From Diorhabda sublineata (lineage: Eukaryota; Arthropoda; Insecta; Coleoptera; Chrysomelidae), in contig NC_079478.1 of assembly GCF_026230105.1 (NCBI RefSeq), forward strand, positions 16,073,653 through 16,137,652: a stretch of 64,000 nt of DNA, in the 5' to 3' direction. The translations under genes and the position numbers were made by a program. The notes beneath the pieces are model-generated. The model ran no database searches. It was not told where the DNA came from and saw only the letters and a program-made list of their open reading frames with translations. Numbering within the stretch: position 1 is the stretch's first letter; every line of letters begins with the position of its first letter. Positions 1-10,879 of this stretch are shown here, piece by piece.

Positions 1-722
1 ATCTCGGTGGCCAGAAGTGTAGAGCCAGGACTTCATTTAAAAAGTCTCGTACATCGAGGTGCCAACGGGGTGAAGCTCCATCTTGTTGAAAAAAGAAGTC
101 CTGCGAATTTTCCATAATTTCCACACAAAAAATGGTCCATAAACCTTTGTACGTGATAAGGCACAGAACACGTTTATCTTTGGCGAGTCTCTTCCGTGCA
201 ATGTTGTATGGAATTGGATTTCGCAAACCCCATATCCGAACATTGTGTCTGTTGACATTTCCACTGAGGTGGACAGTTGCTTCATCGCTAAAAATGATAC
301 GCTGTACAAATGTTTCATCCTTCATCATTTCTAGCACATTACTCCAAAATTCGAGACGCTTCTCTTTGTCATTAGGGAAGATAGCCTACACGATTTCTAA
401 ACGGTATGGCTTGTACAGCTAACGCCGTCTCAGAACTTTCCATACAGTTGGTTGGGGTATTCCAAGTTCTCCACTAGCTCTATTGGTAGACTTACTTGGG
501 CTGCGAACAAAACTGTCTTCTATCCGTCTGACATCATCTTCTGACACACGCGGTCAGTCTGAGCTTTTTCCTTTACACACACTTCCAGTCCCTTTAAATT
601 AAACCAACGAGTAATGCTTTTTCTAGTTGGGGGTTTGATACCAAGTTTAAATAAAAATTTTACCAAGGTTCCACTACTTTGGTTATTTCCCTGTGTCAAA
701 ATGAGGGGAACTATTGGATGGG
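1..722 (-). pseudogene. Tc1/mariner-type transposase relic, cut by window edge
   Basis: A cut-and-paste DNA transposase read on the minus strand. An N-terminal helix-turn-helix stretch with PPTRKSITRWF is near 601-635, a second one with GIPQPTVWKVLRRR near 425-470, the first catalytic aspartate in FSDEATVHLSG near 270-295, and the second in FQQDGASPRWH with its codon at 79-81. The gene is dead: in-frame stops lie at 419-421 and 386-388. The stretch between the two aspartates switches frame, with RDSPKINVFCALS readable only in a different frame, so there are at least two frameshifts. The C terminus with the third acid lies beyond position 1 or is deleted. The family resembles insect Tc1/mariner elements whose N terminus is a DUF4817-like helix-turn-helix. 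Assignment by motif; superfamily sure, subfamily not. Confidence 0.85.
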
Positions 723-735
723 ACACTTGTACTAA

Positions 736-1210
736 CTATAGTTGTTTCTCATCAAAGCAGTCTAACATTTCGTTTAATTTCTTCAAACTCGTTAGACGAA
801 AAACTGTAAGAACTGTAAAAAGATCCTGTATTACTACTTCTGGATATTTTGTTCTTGTTTTTGAAAAAGCTGCTACTGTTAAAACAGCTACCTCTAGCTT
901 CAGGAAAACTGATATCATTTTGAAGAAGCTGATATTGCTCCAGCTGAGATAGCCGAATGCGAATAAAATGGAAACCGGACAATATTGATAATTGTAGATA
1001 ATGAAATGAATAAAGAATTAAAAAACCAGAAACCCCTCAATCGCTGATTTAAACGCTTTCAATGTCCTAAAAGATTATACCTAGTTCTAAATGCATGTGT
1101 AATTTTAACTGAGTCATCTTATAGAAATGAATGTTCCGACATATTTGAAAAACAACACAAAAAAACAAAGAAAAAGGGAGCTGGTAGAGAAGAGTAACTA
1201 AATGTGGTCT
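736..1210. other. Unassigned stretch, no recognised gene
   Basis: Two overlapping open frames on the minus strand (736-918 and 752-982) cover the first half. One is rich in serine and asparagine. Neither shows a motif I know, and both are short enough to arise by chance. The rest is AT-rich and featureless. Confidence 0.4.
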
Positions 1211-1351
1211 TTAATATGGGTTAGTAATAATTTTCGAAAACCAACAATCGAAAGAAACTAGAAACAACGATCGTATATCGTATCCATTTACTTCAACATC
1301 GCACTCACTCTGTCTTTTAGTTGGGCGCGACCTGTCGCCATTGTCGGCCAT
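1211..1351 (-). CDS. Short open frame of 46 codons, possible first exon
   Basis: A minus-strand ATG at 1351 has a favourable context (A at -3, G at +4) and opens a 46-codon frame beginning MADNGDRSRPTKRQSECDVE. A possible splice donor, GTAAAT, follows residue 20. The start is GC-rich compared with the surrounding DNA. No family is recognised. On the other strand the same GC-rich stretch ends in a good donor, GAG followed by GTAAGT at 1386-1391, so the region could instead be a non-coding first exon of a plus-strand gene. Evidence is composition and splice-like signals only. Confidence 0.2.
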   Translation of the reverse strand: MADNGDRSRPTKRQSECDVEVNGYDIRSLFLVSFDCWFSKIITNPY

Positions 1352-1559
1352 ACTTGTGTTGTCCCTGTCGAAACATTTTCTGAGGTAAGTATCTATGTGT
1401 TATGTAATTAATGAAAATCAGATCTAAATATTGTAACAATGTGTTTTATTACAATAAATAAGTTTAATATAATTATAATAATAAGACTTTTATAGTACAC
1501 GATCAAGTTGATTTTGATAAAGAATTTCGAATATGGGCTACGACTAGGATCTTAAATAT

Positions 1560-2088
1560 GGGCTAGATCTGAGGCCAAAAATACGCCTCCTCTGAGACCT
1601 CATGCTCAAATAGAAGAATCTACTTCAGAAACGACATGAACCAACATATGGCAACATACCTTCGATTTTAGGAATTGATCTCAGCAGTATAGATCTAGTA
1701 CCCCCCTATAACATAAGTCTCGTGCCCAAAAAAAATTAGAGAGACATCTAATAGAGATAGAAAAGCTGCTATGGCCTCGGTTATAACGCCATATAAAAAT
1801 CACCTTAGAAACAAATAGGGATAAAATTGAAGGTGAAGAAATTAGAAAAACATGATCAGGGACACTGAAGAAGTTAAAGGTGATCTCCAGTTTAATTCAG
1901 ATAGTGAACCAGATACCCCCATAGGAAGAGAAGCTCCTGATACTGCCGATGCAGCACATTGGTTTGTCAGTTCTTTTTGAAAACGCAGCAGGAGACTGTG
2001 GGTTAGATGCTTAATATGGAATCTTTGGACACATGATGACTGTTTTGGGCTAGAGTTTCACACATGGATATGTGATTTTTATAAGTAA
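1560..2088 (+). pseudogene. Pogo-type transposase C-terminal relic
   Basis: The 3' end of a pogo/Tigger-like (DDE_1) transposase with the cysteine-rich tail that insect members carry. Readable pieces are PPLRPHAQIEESTSE near 1590, VITPYKNHLRNK near 1780, DSEPDTP near 1905-1920, then a degraded finger: ADAAHW, WVRCLIWNLWTHDDC and TWICDFYK, ending at the TAA at 2086-2088. In intact relatives this tail has the pattern C-x2-C ... W-x-C-x2-C-x4-H-x2-C ... W-x-C-x2-C. Here two or three of the cysteines are replaced and a stop sits at 1978-1980. The catalytic core is absent. I infer an old 5'-truncated or internally deleted copy. Confidence 0.7.
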
Positions 2089-2089
2089 A

Positions 2090-2810
2090 TTAAGTAATTT
2101 ATCTTCTATCTTATGAAAGAAATTTGATTTCTCATAAAATAAACATTTCTAATAGTTATGTTTTTACAAGATATAATTTTTCTATTTGTAGCACATATTT
2201 GAGAACCTGTTCCAAGTTTCACGTCTATTTTACAATTTTGTTTATTGCTGAATATAATAATATATTATAATATTAAGAACATAAGATTGTGACTTAGTTC
2301 TTTAAAAATATACGTGTAATTATTTGAACGTTAATAAATGGTAAATTTTTGAAGTTTTTTTTTTATATTTGAGACAAAAACAAAATGATCAATATTTGGT
2401 TACTTTTCTCTAATGAACAATGTATTTATTATCAAATAATATTATTTTAATATTATAAAAACTGATGCCTGGATGGATGAACACTGTACTGGATTAAGAG
2501 AAGATTTAGAAACATTTATCTGCAACAAATAAATATCCAGTTTAAATGATTGTACAGTTTGCATCAGCACCAGCACATTATACCCCTATTAATGAAAAAA
2601 AAATATTTATTCATTCCATTCCACATTCCAAAGATAGCAGAAATACGTACTTATTTTTAGAATAATACATTTTTTCTTGTTTACATAAGTTTTGCTGAGG
2701 TTGCGCTTCTTTTTAGTGAGAAGATATGGAAGAAAAATGATTATTGAAGCACATTATTTTCTGATATTAATATGATGGATGATCCATTGATTGATATAGT
2801 TATGCAAGTT
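2090..2810. other. AT-rich DNA without visible genes
   Basis: Very AT-rich sequence with short homopolymer runs. No open frame, repeat or RNA gene could be supported. Confidence 0.5.
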
Positions 2811-3390
2811 AAGGGGGACCCTTTAATTACGTGAGCTATTTATCGATCACTTTAGACTCTCCTCTTGGGTGAGATTTGCCTGGCCCCCTTACGTGAGATT
2901 TTCTAATAATATTTTAAACTAATTTTTTTATTATTCGGCAAAATAATAAGGCGTTCAGATATATTATAGTTAATTTATCTGAAATAAATGAAATTCAAAG
3001 TAAAAATAGATAAAAACAAAACTTTTCTGGTGCTGGAAGGCAGTAAGTAAGAAAATGTCTACGATTTCTTTGCTATCCATTCCAAACACAACGCACAGAT
3101 CTCTTTAGCACGACGTTTGACTATACGCATTGGTTGAATCCTGACTAAAATTTCTCGTCCAACCGCTTGAAGAACTGATCTCTATTACTCTCAAACTAAA
3201 TGATTTTAATAACCTTGAGATTTATTATAGCTGGCAAAATGAATTTTTAAAATACTTTTTCTTTAATATCTGTAATATTTCTTATTTTTTGAAGTTGACG
3301 TGAGATTTTCGATTATCCCCCTCGGTTTAAATGATATTTGGTGAGATTCCGCCCCCATTCTGAGCTCACGTAATTTATGGATGCCCCCTT
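2811..3390. mobile_element. Short element with inverted ends (MITE-like)
   Basis: The ends match as inverted repeats: AAGGGGGACCCTTTAATTAC at 2811 and, on the opposite strand from 3390, AAGGGGGCATCCATAAATTA, both continuing into CGTGAGCT. The motif ACGTGAGATTTTC recurs inside both arms. The interior is AT-rich with one short minus-strand reading stretch (GREILVRIQPMRIVKRR, near 3100-3170) that I do not recognise. No clear target-site duplication was found, so the superfamily is open. Confidence 0.55.
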
Positions 3391-4489
3391 GTATATGGCA
3401 GATTATAGCTTTATTAGGTCGAAATCGAAACGTCATCATTAATTAAAAAGACATCAATAAGTAGATTTATTAGCAAAAGTATATAATCTCAAATAAAAAA
3501 TAAATCAAGCATAGGTATTGAAAAATATCAAATAATAATAACTTATTCTCGTTGTTATATATATAAATGTTAATACTCACATACAACAATATCGCTTCTA
3601 TAAATGAAAGTCCGTGGTTAGTATATTTAGTATCGAATTCCTTTCATATTCTTTATCGTTTACTAACCTAACCTAACTGAATAGGAAACTAAACGGTACT
3701 TTATAAACCATAAAACCACACACACCTTCATTATCAAGTACTTACAGTACAGTGCAAATTGATAAACACGAACTTATTTTATTGGATTAGAGCACCGGGG
3801 TGTATTCATCGCATTTCGACTTATCTGACGTCTAATTACATTGAAAGGAATGAAGAAAACAGGTTTCTAACCAACTTGGTTTAATGTTAAAATTTAGCAG
3901 GTGCGACAAACTGATACTCATGTGAATATTTAAGAATCAAAAATTTACGGCACTAGATTCTGATTTAGTTCTCTATTATCAATTCGTATTACAATGTATA
4001 TGTTTTTAATTTTAGGAGTAGATGAAAACAAAAGTTGATGGTTGATCGATCAAATGAAACTGCTAACAATAATATAGGTTGTCTTAAAATTTTCGCTCGT
4101 CCTTTCTGAATTATTAATCAATCGGGAAAATAAAATGAATTGTAGAAATTGAGAAATTTGCATTGCATTTGCACAAGCGATTTAACATTTACTTTGTTAA
4201 AGAGGAACCCAATAAAAGTTTTGAAGTTTTATTTTCCAAAATATACAAATCATATACCAAATGAAAGGGATGTTTTATGACTAAATCTCAAAAACATAAA
4301 GTTTTCTGCGTAAAATTATTGGATAATGTTTATAAATCCACATGTTATAGTTTTCAGATAAGTGAATTTACCTTTATGGGGATAATAAATACTCATCATT
4401 TGCACGTATTTCGAGATATTCAAATCTCTATTTAGTATGTAAAAGCTATCACCAAAGACATATGGGATGGGTTATTTTAAACTAAATTG
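3391..4489. other. AT-rich DNA without visible genes
   Basis: No coding or repeat signal could be supported, apart from a short run of CCTAA units near 3665-3680. Confidence 0.45.
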
Positions 4490-4740
4490 AGCTACCTGTT
4501 TCGAGGTCTTCAATTGGCCTATGCTCTTAATTTGATTCACGTATTTTTCTGAGCATACCTGTCCATCCATTCGCACTATATGACCTGCCTATCGCCGTCT
4601 TTGTACTTTGACAAATTCCGCGATCTAATTTCTTCTAATTCTCCATGCTCCATTTCCACATTTTATGCCATTTATTTTCCTCAATACCTACCACGTTTCA
4701 CAACCGTATGTTACCATAAGTCTTATGCACAGAGAACGAA
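4490..4740 (-). pseudogene. Non-LTR retrotransposon reverse transcriptase tail
   Basis: Minus-strand remnant of the region just after the reverse transcriptase domain of an endonuclease-type non-LTR element. The readable order is LMVTYGCETW, then GNGAWRIRRN, IAEFVKVQRRR and GHIVRMDGQ. These are the hallmark TYGCETW and RRRWxGHIxRM motifs of RTE-like and related insect elements. Stops interrupt it after CETW, after RIRRN and before AGHIVRM. At 4738 it abuts a different retrotransposon fragment on the other strand, so the junction marks a later insertion or rearrangement. Confidence 0.75.
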
Positions 4741-4932
4741 ACCTCTATCCGCTTTTTCTCGAAGTTTGTGACACAATGAAACTTCAGAGCACTACACCTG
4801 GTAGGGTATGAAATAGAAGACGAAGATCTCTGGTATCTAGAGCCATCCCCATATGTATTTATAGATTTGGGGTCTCATATACACTGCAACCCAAAGGTTC
4901 TATCATGTCCCCCTTTCTTGCTGCGATACTGA
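4738..4932 (+). pseudogene. Jockey-like ORF2 C-terminal fragment, plus-strand copy
   Basis: Reads DETSIRFFSKF, a stop, then FRALHLVGYEIEDEDLWYLE, matching the last part of the Jockey-like ORF2 that lies in the opposite direction at 4945-5784. The two copies share about 110 bp as an inverted repeat (about 4738-4853 against 4985-5093) and stand tail to tail. It is only the extreme C terminus, with no catalytic residues. Confidence 0.7.
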
Positions 4933-4944
4933 GGAACCCAGTGT

Positions 4945-5784
4945 TTACAGCTGATCCATTAATCCTACTCCTTTTATAATGTGGGATGGCTTTAATTGCT
5001 AGAGATCTTCGTCTTCTATTTCAAGCGCTCTTAGGTGTAGTGCTCTGGAGTTCCTTAGTGTTTCACACTTCGAGAGAATGTGGATAGAGGTTTCGTCCAT
5101 TGCATCGACATCTGCACGCCGTATTATCTGCTAGGTCTAGCGTTTTCAGGTATTTGTTGAGATACTTAGACTATGTCTTTCGGAAATACAAATTATGAGT
5201 ACGGAAAGTACATGAAAGTGAAGTTATATCCAGAAGAAGTAATTTATCGACCTTCATTCTTGGTAGTAAATATTATGGTTCTGAAACTGTTTCTAGCTCT
5301 GAAGAATCTCTTCAACTGCTTGACTTGACAATACTAAACCAGATGCTTCTAATCCACCTGTCAGTGTCATCGCTATTGTAATTCATGGAACTGTTATCTT
5401 GATATCTAATCGTACTGAATATTCCTGATACTGTAGAGACTTTTGATTTTCCTTTTTCAATACCAGCAGATCTACTCTGCTTATAGTTTCCCAGAAGAGT
5501 CTTTGCTTGTCTCAGCCCCTGTAGGTTGTCCTAATAATCAGTTTTCCTTCTATCCACCTTCTTTTCCAGTGCTGTTTCCATTGTTTTGTAGCTGATACAA
5601 CAGAAGGGTTCGGATCCCATAAAGGGCTTGTCGGTCTCCGCTTTAGCGAACTTATCAGTTGTTCCATTTCCCTTCGCTCCGGTGTGTCCTGGAATCCATT
5701 GTGGGGTAATTTTTTTTTTGTCTAGCTAGTTTGATTTTTCTAGTCAATCTCAAACGAGTTTGGATTCCATGATATTGGAGCTTA
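4945..5784 (-). pseudogene. Jockey-like ORF2 RNase H end and C terminus
   Basis: 3' part of ORF2 of a Jockey/I-like non-LTR retrotransposon. RNase H would degrade RNA in the RNA-DNA hybrid during target-primed reverse transcription. The end of the RNase H fold is clear: ITPQWIPGHTGAKGN followed by TTDKFAKAE, with the last catalytic aspartate in TTDKFA. Downstream come GLRQAKTLLG and the closing ADVDAMDETSIHILSKCETL motif, then LHLRALEIEDEDL and a natural-looking stop at 4945-4947. Earlier stops show it is dead. The N-terminal half of the same RNase H continues at 6308-6600, separated by an inserted RTE-like fragment. Confidence 0.85.
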
Positions 5785-6301
5785 AAACAGAATCAGCGCA
5801 GACTAGAATAGAATAAACGAAGTAAAAGGACCAGCAAACAAAGTCAGCCGAATATCAGGCGCATTCCGAGACATTTTCTGGAATAATACCAGTATGAACA
5901 AAAGGGCAAAATTAAAATATACAAAACATGCGTTAGACCCATATTGGCATATGCTATAGAAACAAGAGCGGTCAACAAAAGAACTAAAAATATCATTCGA
6001 ACAACAGAAATGAAAATATTCAGAAACATATGCGGATACACACTAAGAGACAGAAAGAGAAACAAAGACATAAGACACGAATGGAAGACATAGCCAGATG
6101 AGGACGTAAACGTAAAAGACCTTGGAACGAACAGGATGACCAGAGAAAGATTAGCAAAGATCGTACGATATGGTAAGCCAGGGACACCACGACCTTTAGG
6201 AAGACCTCCAAAAAGATGAATGGATTCATGGATAGCAACATCTCAAGGATGACAAGTTGAAAACTAGAGGTCTAAGACCTACAATACGTTGAAGAAGAAG
6301 A
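5785..6301 (+). mobile_element. RTE-like retrotransposon 3' fragment, nested insertion
   Basis: A 5'-truncated RTE-like element. The plus strand reads IKIYKTCVRPILAYAIETRA, MKIFRNICGYTLRDRKR, RERLAKIVRYGKPG and GRPPKR, the usual order of motifs behind an RTE-type reverse transcriptase, ending in a short GAA-type tail at 6291-6300. It is bounded by an exact 6-bp duplication, AGCTTA at 5779-5784 and 6302-6307. Removing it rejoins the Jockey-like RNase H frame between IRAL and SSNIMESKL. Truncation, 3' repeat tail and short duplication together fit target-primed insertion. Several internal stops show that it is old. Confidence 0.88.
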
Positions 6302-6307
6302 AGCTTA

Positions 6308-6600
6308 GAGCTCTAATGGCTACTTGATTATCCGGCAGGATTATGATCTCCTGTTTGCTATGGTTCCTCTCTAGATTGAACTAAACAAATTTTTGAATTG
6401 CATAGATTTCTGCTTGAAAATTGCTTGGTGTGCTGCCCAGGTTTTCAGAGTGTTCTTGGCTTTTACACTCCAATTCCAGTTCCGTCTGCTGTTTTTAATC
6501 CTTCAGTATTTCATTTAATGGCATTTGTGTTCATTTCTGGTGTGGTGTTTTAACCCCACTTGCTATTACAGTTTATTGTTGAGGTGAAGTTTTTCTCAAC
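6308..6600 (-). pseudogene. Jockey-like ORF2 RNase H N-terminal half
   Basis: The minus strand gives LKTADGTGIGV, then SNFQAEIYAIQKFV and IIILPDNQVAIRAL: the first, second (E in AEIYAI) and third (D in LPDNQ) RNase H segments. The first aspartate motif has decayed (usual DGSK reads EGLK). A frameshift follows GIGV and a stop follows QKFV. It continues into 4945-5784 once the insert at 5785-6301 is removed. Confidence 0.8.
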
Positions 6601-8250
6601 GACTTGACGTGACCTTCAGCGGAAAAAAAATCGGCTAATGAAATTATTAATAAAGTAATAGGGGAAATACGGTGCATGTTCAAACATGCACGGCAAACTT
6701 GACAACTTGGAGTCAAACAAACTTGATGAGAAGCTCGTCGTTCATATTACAAAAATGAAGTACACACGGAAAATCGAACAAAATATTTTTCACGTTACGA
6801 CACGTCACGTCAAGGAAATGTATATATCGACCTTGAATCGACGTTTTGTGGTGCACTAAACTCAAAGATTGAGTCTCCTCCAGGAATACTTTCCATTTAA
6901 TATGGCATGACATTATTAATTAGTCAATTCCTAGATATAATCGAATTCTTGTTAATAACTGATAAAATACATCTAGTTTCTTTTCAATTGTCTCTTATTT
7001 TTACCATTCATTATTCATTTTTGTTTCAAAAGATGTGACATAATCAATATAATTTGTGAAATTCCAAATATTTACGAAAATTTCCAAGAAGATTTAAATA
7101 ATTGTTATCACATATTAAATTCACGGTTTATGCAACGCTGCAAGATTTTTTTTTAATTTTATCGAATTCTAACTTCCACTTTGGTGTGATATTACCATTG
7201 ATAAATAATTTCATTCGGAACTACAAATATAAATTGCAATATCATTGATAATATTGAACTCTGTAACCTTTATATCTTTAATGTCAGTTAAAAAATCTAA
7301 AGGATCTTTCAATTCCTACATAAAAAACAAATTAGACTAGTTACCTGTTAATTCGTGAATAATGCACTTATAAGCATCATGCAGAGCCATAATGCGATGT
7401 AGATTGTAGGTACGTTATACAAAAAATGAATCGAAAAGACCAAAATATTTGTTCAATCAAGCTTATCATTATTTGTGTTGCAAAATATTTATTTTAATAT
7501 GTAGTTATTATCGAATGTTAGCAATTTATTTAGATTTCAATTTCGTGTCTAAGCGTTTAGTTTAGTTTATATAATTTACGGAATAAATTTTTTAAAACTG
7601 TGCGCTTGAAAAGGTGCATCTGTATTGCCGCAATCAACTTACAAATACTTATAACAACTATTAATATTAGAACAAGGCATTCGAGGAAATGGAATAATTA
7701 AAATGAGGTCAGTTTTTACTATTTACTATCAATGATGTTCTCATTTTTATAGAGGAATATAATTTTTTTATGTGATAAAATATTGAATAAATACATTATT
7801 GTACATAAAATTGAGATTAACAATTAAATTAAAACTGAGCAAGTTGTTTACTATCATTACACCAACACTCACATTTACATGTGACACATTTTGATAACCA
7901 AATTATCAGAGGATGTCTATTTGTAGTCTCTGAAGATGATAACTTGTTGATCAAAACGCGGGTCAGAGTTTATGCTAGTATAGTGATAGTTAATAATGTT
8001 TTCAGTATGAATATTACCCACTATTTTAAAATATATGCAAATATAAATTTTAATAATTTAGTTTTGTTATAATGATATAGAAAACGTAAACGGTCCTGCA
8101 AAGTTTTCATTTTATTTATTATAACACTGCTTTTAGTTACATTCCTCCTGTTCTTATAATGTATGTCAAATTATGTTTATCTTGATTAATCATCTGAGGT
8201 CTCTTCTGATAGAAAATTAGCCTAAAAAATTGATGTTTGGATTTATTCGG
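6601..8250. other. AT-rich intergenic DNA
   Basis: No supported gene. A short perfect inverted repeat, GTGCATG-TTCAAA-CATGCAC, lies near 6672-6691; it could form a small hairpin but has no poly-T tract or other context that would suggest a function. The remainder is AT-rich with sparse short frames. Confidence 0.4.
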
Positions 8251-8254
8251 TCCT

Positions 8255-8340
8255 CATAAAAATATTATATTGACTTACTGTCAATTTGAGTATTTATATT
8301 AATCAATAGATCACCTACAACATGAATATCAAAATAAAAT
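8255..8340 (+). repeat. Dispersed repeat family copy (plus)
   Basis: Partial copy of a family whose best example is at 35600-35760. Shared stretches include ATATTGACTTACTGTCAATT and TATTAATCAATAGATCACCT. Other copies are at 9125-9262, 34345-34440, 34585-34725 and 43800-43870. The full family unit carries a motif like ACGTTTCGACTTxTCTT followed by AAGTCTTTATCAAAATATGA. Non-coding; probably a MITE or SINE. Confidence 0.6.
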
Positions 8341-9124
8341 TAAAAATCTGTTTCGACCACAAAAAATGAAATTGAAAACATGAATAAAAAATGCAATTCT
8401 TATCACATAAAATTTCAATTCACAATTGAAATCGAACAATCTAATAAAATTAATTTTGTTTATGTCACATTATAAAATATTAACATTACCATAACAACAG
8501 AATGTTATACAAATCAAACTTTCTCCTCAAGATATTTAAACAATTCATGTCATCTTATGTCACACAAAAAATAAGTCATTAAGTTTGGCTGATAGAGCCA
8601 TTTAAATGTATTTAGATGCTTAGCTATTCAAAAAGCAAAAGCTGCATTGAAAGGCAATAATTTTCCTGAAAAAATTATAGTTATCATATTTAATAAAAGG
8701 TTAAACATTTATTATAATGAATTGAAGAACTAAACATCAAAACATTTTTCCTTAACATATCTACAAAAACTTCCTCAACAGCAACAATTATTTTAATAAA
8801 TATAATATTAAGTCATGAAAATATTTCTAAAAACAAAGGTAATATTAAATATCAAGTACCTTGTACGACAGACATCTCTGTATTTAGAAAAAAGATTAGA
8901 TCATCAATACAAATAAACTGCATGCTGCATGATATGAAATATTAAAGAAACATACCTTAAATTGTAAAATATGAAAAATTCTTGAAACGGAATCAAATAC
9001 AAGAAAAATAGAATTTTTAGAAATGGTTCATATTTCAAATTTATAGTTCTATTTTATAAATTTTAATTCAATATGATTAATTTAATTGATAGGTGCTTCA
9101 TATTTTTGAGATGTAAGAACTGAA

Positions 9125-9262
9125 AAAAAACTTATTTTTTTTTGTTAAAACAGATTTTTATTATGATATTCATTTTATAGGTTATCTATTGATTAATATA
9201 TTAAGTATGCAAATTGTCAATGTCAACTTATATTTTGATAAAGACTTTAACAGGTCAAGTTA
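9125..9262 (-). repeat. Dispersed repeat family copy (minus)
   Basis: Inverted copy of the family at 35600-35760: the plus strand reads GGTTATCTATTGATTAATAT and ATATTTTGATAAAGACTTTA. It faces the copy at 8255-8340. Confidence 0.6.
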
Positions 9263-9499
9263 GTTTCATCCACGTCGAAAGTCATTGAAAATATTCGCAA
9301 TTTAATTCCAGTCTTTGACCAAGATTAAGGTTTCAAGTATCTGTGAACAACTCAAAGAAAACAAGTTCTGACTACGTTCACCATTAAAGACGTCAAACTT
9401 TAAGCTGGCAATGTCATATTTGACATATTTACATCAGTGTTGCCATATCTTAAAGCTCAAGTAGCAATTAACTTATGAACTCATACACAGTACAGTGGA

Positions 9500-9825
9500 A
9501 ATATGGAATTTTATCAAGGCTACCCGCACGAGGTTTCATTTCCTGGAAAGGCATCGTAGAGAAAGGCGATTATTTGCAGACCAGCATTTCCATTGGACAG
9601 TAGAACAATGGGGAACTTTTCCAGAGAGTTGCGAATCACGGTCTTTCTAAAAGAGATCAGTTATGGTTTGGGTGGAATTTATTTCCACGTTTGAACTGAA
9701 CTGATTTTCATTGATAATGAGGCTCTGCCTGCTCCAGATCATGCTCGTCCACATACCGCCACAATTGTTATCAAATACTTGAGTGGGAATCACAGTTCTG
9801 AACCCATGTGTGGAATAATTTAGGT
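9500..9825 (+). pseudogene. Tc1-like transposase relic
   Basis: Middle part of a Tc1-family transposase. Plus-strand pieces are HRRERRLFADQHFHWTVEQW (the stretch just before the first catalytic aspartate), RSVMVWVEFIST (Tc1 members read GGSVMVWxGIS), and DHARPHTATIVIKYL, where the aspartate codon 9737-9739 is the second catalytic acid. The first catalytic block is scrambled by a frameshift, a stop follows FELN, and the third acid is missing. Distinct from the mariner relics elsewhere in the window. Confidence 0.85.
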
Positions 9826-9829
9826 AGGC

Positions 9830-10380
9830 GTGTTAGACATCGTCATTGTCATTGTATTTTGCTTTTCAATGTTTTCATTTTTTTGTAATTCATTGATATT
9901 TTTCTCTTCTCTTTTTTCGTAGAATGCTTCCTTTTTTATTGTGTCCCCCAAATCCGTCCATTATATGTCTCTTTACTTTCTCCATAGCTTTTTCCTTTAA
10001 TTATTTCCGGTCTTATACACTTTAGTATTGTTATAGGATAAAATTTTCGAGTAGGCATAAATCCGTTTCTGTTTAATAATACATTTCGAATGTTCAAATT
10101 AAAAGCGCTAGCATGGCTTGGAAAAAGATATCTTTGATTAAACTATATATAATACATAAACTCGACGGTTGAAGAGTTAGAATCAGAATTATAATCACAA
10201 TAGAAACTTGCAGTTGAATCGCAGACTTAGTTCAGTTAGTTCAGTTTATCGCAGATAAAATAAATGATAGGTAAGTAGATATATTGTGCATTGGAGATAA
10301 AAAAATATTTATTACATTGATGCTAGGGGCAATTATTAATAAGTATGTAAAAATGACTAAAAGACTATATATTTGAAAGG
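9830..10380. other. Unassigned DNA between Tc1 and mariner relics
   Basis: AT-rich with T-rich runs. No frame or repeat can be supported. It may include the untranslated ends of the neighbouring elements. Confidence 0.35.
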
Positions 10381-10384
10381 CATT

Positions 10385-10768
10385 AGCCCAACCAATATAA
10401 AATCTGAACTAGATTATACTCTAGATGAGACTGCTCCTTCGTTATCAACAGTAAAATATTGGGTTTTTAAACGAGGCAGTACGACCTTTGAAGACCAGCA
10501 TCGCAGTGGTTAAACATATGTAGTGACGACTCCAGAAATGTCGAAGAAAATCCACAAAGCGGAACTGGATGAACGTCGACGGAAAGGGCGCGAGCTGACA
10601 GTCATAATAGGCATATCAAAAATTGCGGAACATCGCATATTACTTGAAAATTTGTACATGAGAAAGCTATGCACAATATGGGCGTCGCGTTTACTCAAAA
10701 TGGAACAAAAACAGCGTCGTGAAGATGTTTCCATCGAGTGTTTGGCAATGTTTGAACTATTGGACTGA
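10385..10768 (+). pseudogene. Mariner transposase N-terminal relic
   Basis: DNA-binding half of a mariner transposase of the SETMAR-like type. The plus strand reads ETAPSLSTVKYWVFKRG, FEDQHRSG, a stop at 10510-10512, then TTPEMSKKIHKAELDERRRK, LTVIIGISK, MRKLCTIWASRLLK and ECLAMFELLD. These match the two helix-turn-helix blocks and linker (WVPRLL in intact copies reads WASRLL here). The frame closes at 10766-10768, before any catalytic aspartate, so only the N-terminal third remains. Confidence 0.88.
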
Positions 10769-10879
10769 AATAAACCACAATATAAAAAAACCCGAGGTCA
10801 TCAATTGCTAAAATGAATGAAAATAATTCAACTATAAGAACGATATTACTTAACTGGTGATTGATTTTCAGCCAGGCAG

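Noticed and set aside
37..318. Minus-strand open frame of 93 codons as a gene
   Set aside because: It is mostly an out-of-frame reading of the decayed transposase; only RDSPKINVFCALSRT within it belongs to the real protein.
2811..3390. Assignment of the short inverted-end element to a named superfamily
   Set aside because: No target duplication could be defined and the terminal motif is not diagnostic, so only the inverted ends are reported.
5844..6241. Two leucine-rich minus-strand frames resembling membrane proteins
   Set aside because: They are antisense readings of the RTE-like fragment on the plus strand, whose lysine- and arginine-rich codons read as leucine-rich on the other strand.
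10510..10734. Minus-strand frame opposite the mariner relic
   Set aside because: Antisense shadow of the plus-strand transposase, which has clear mariner motifs.
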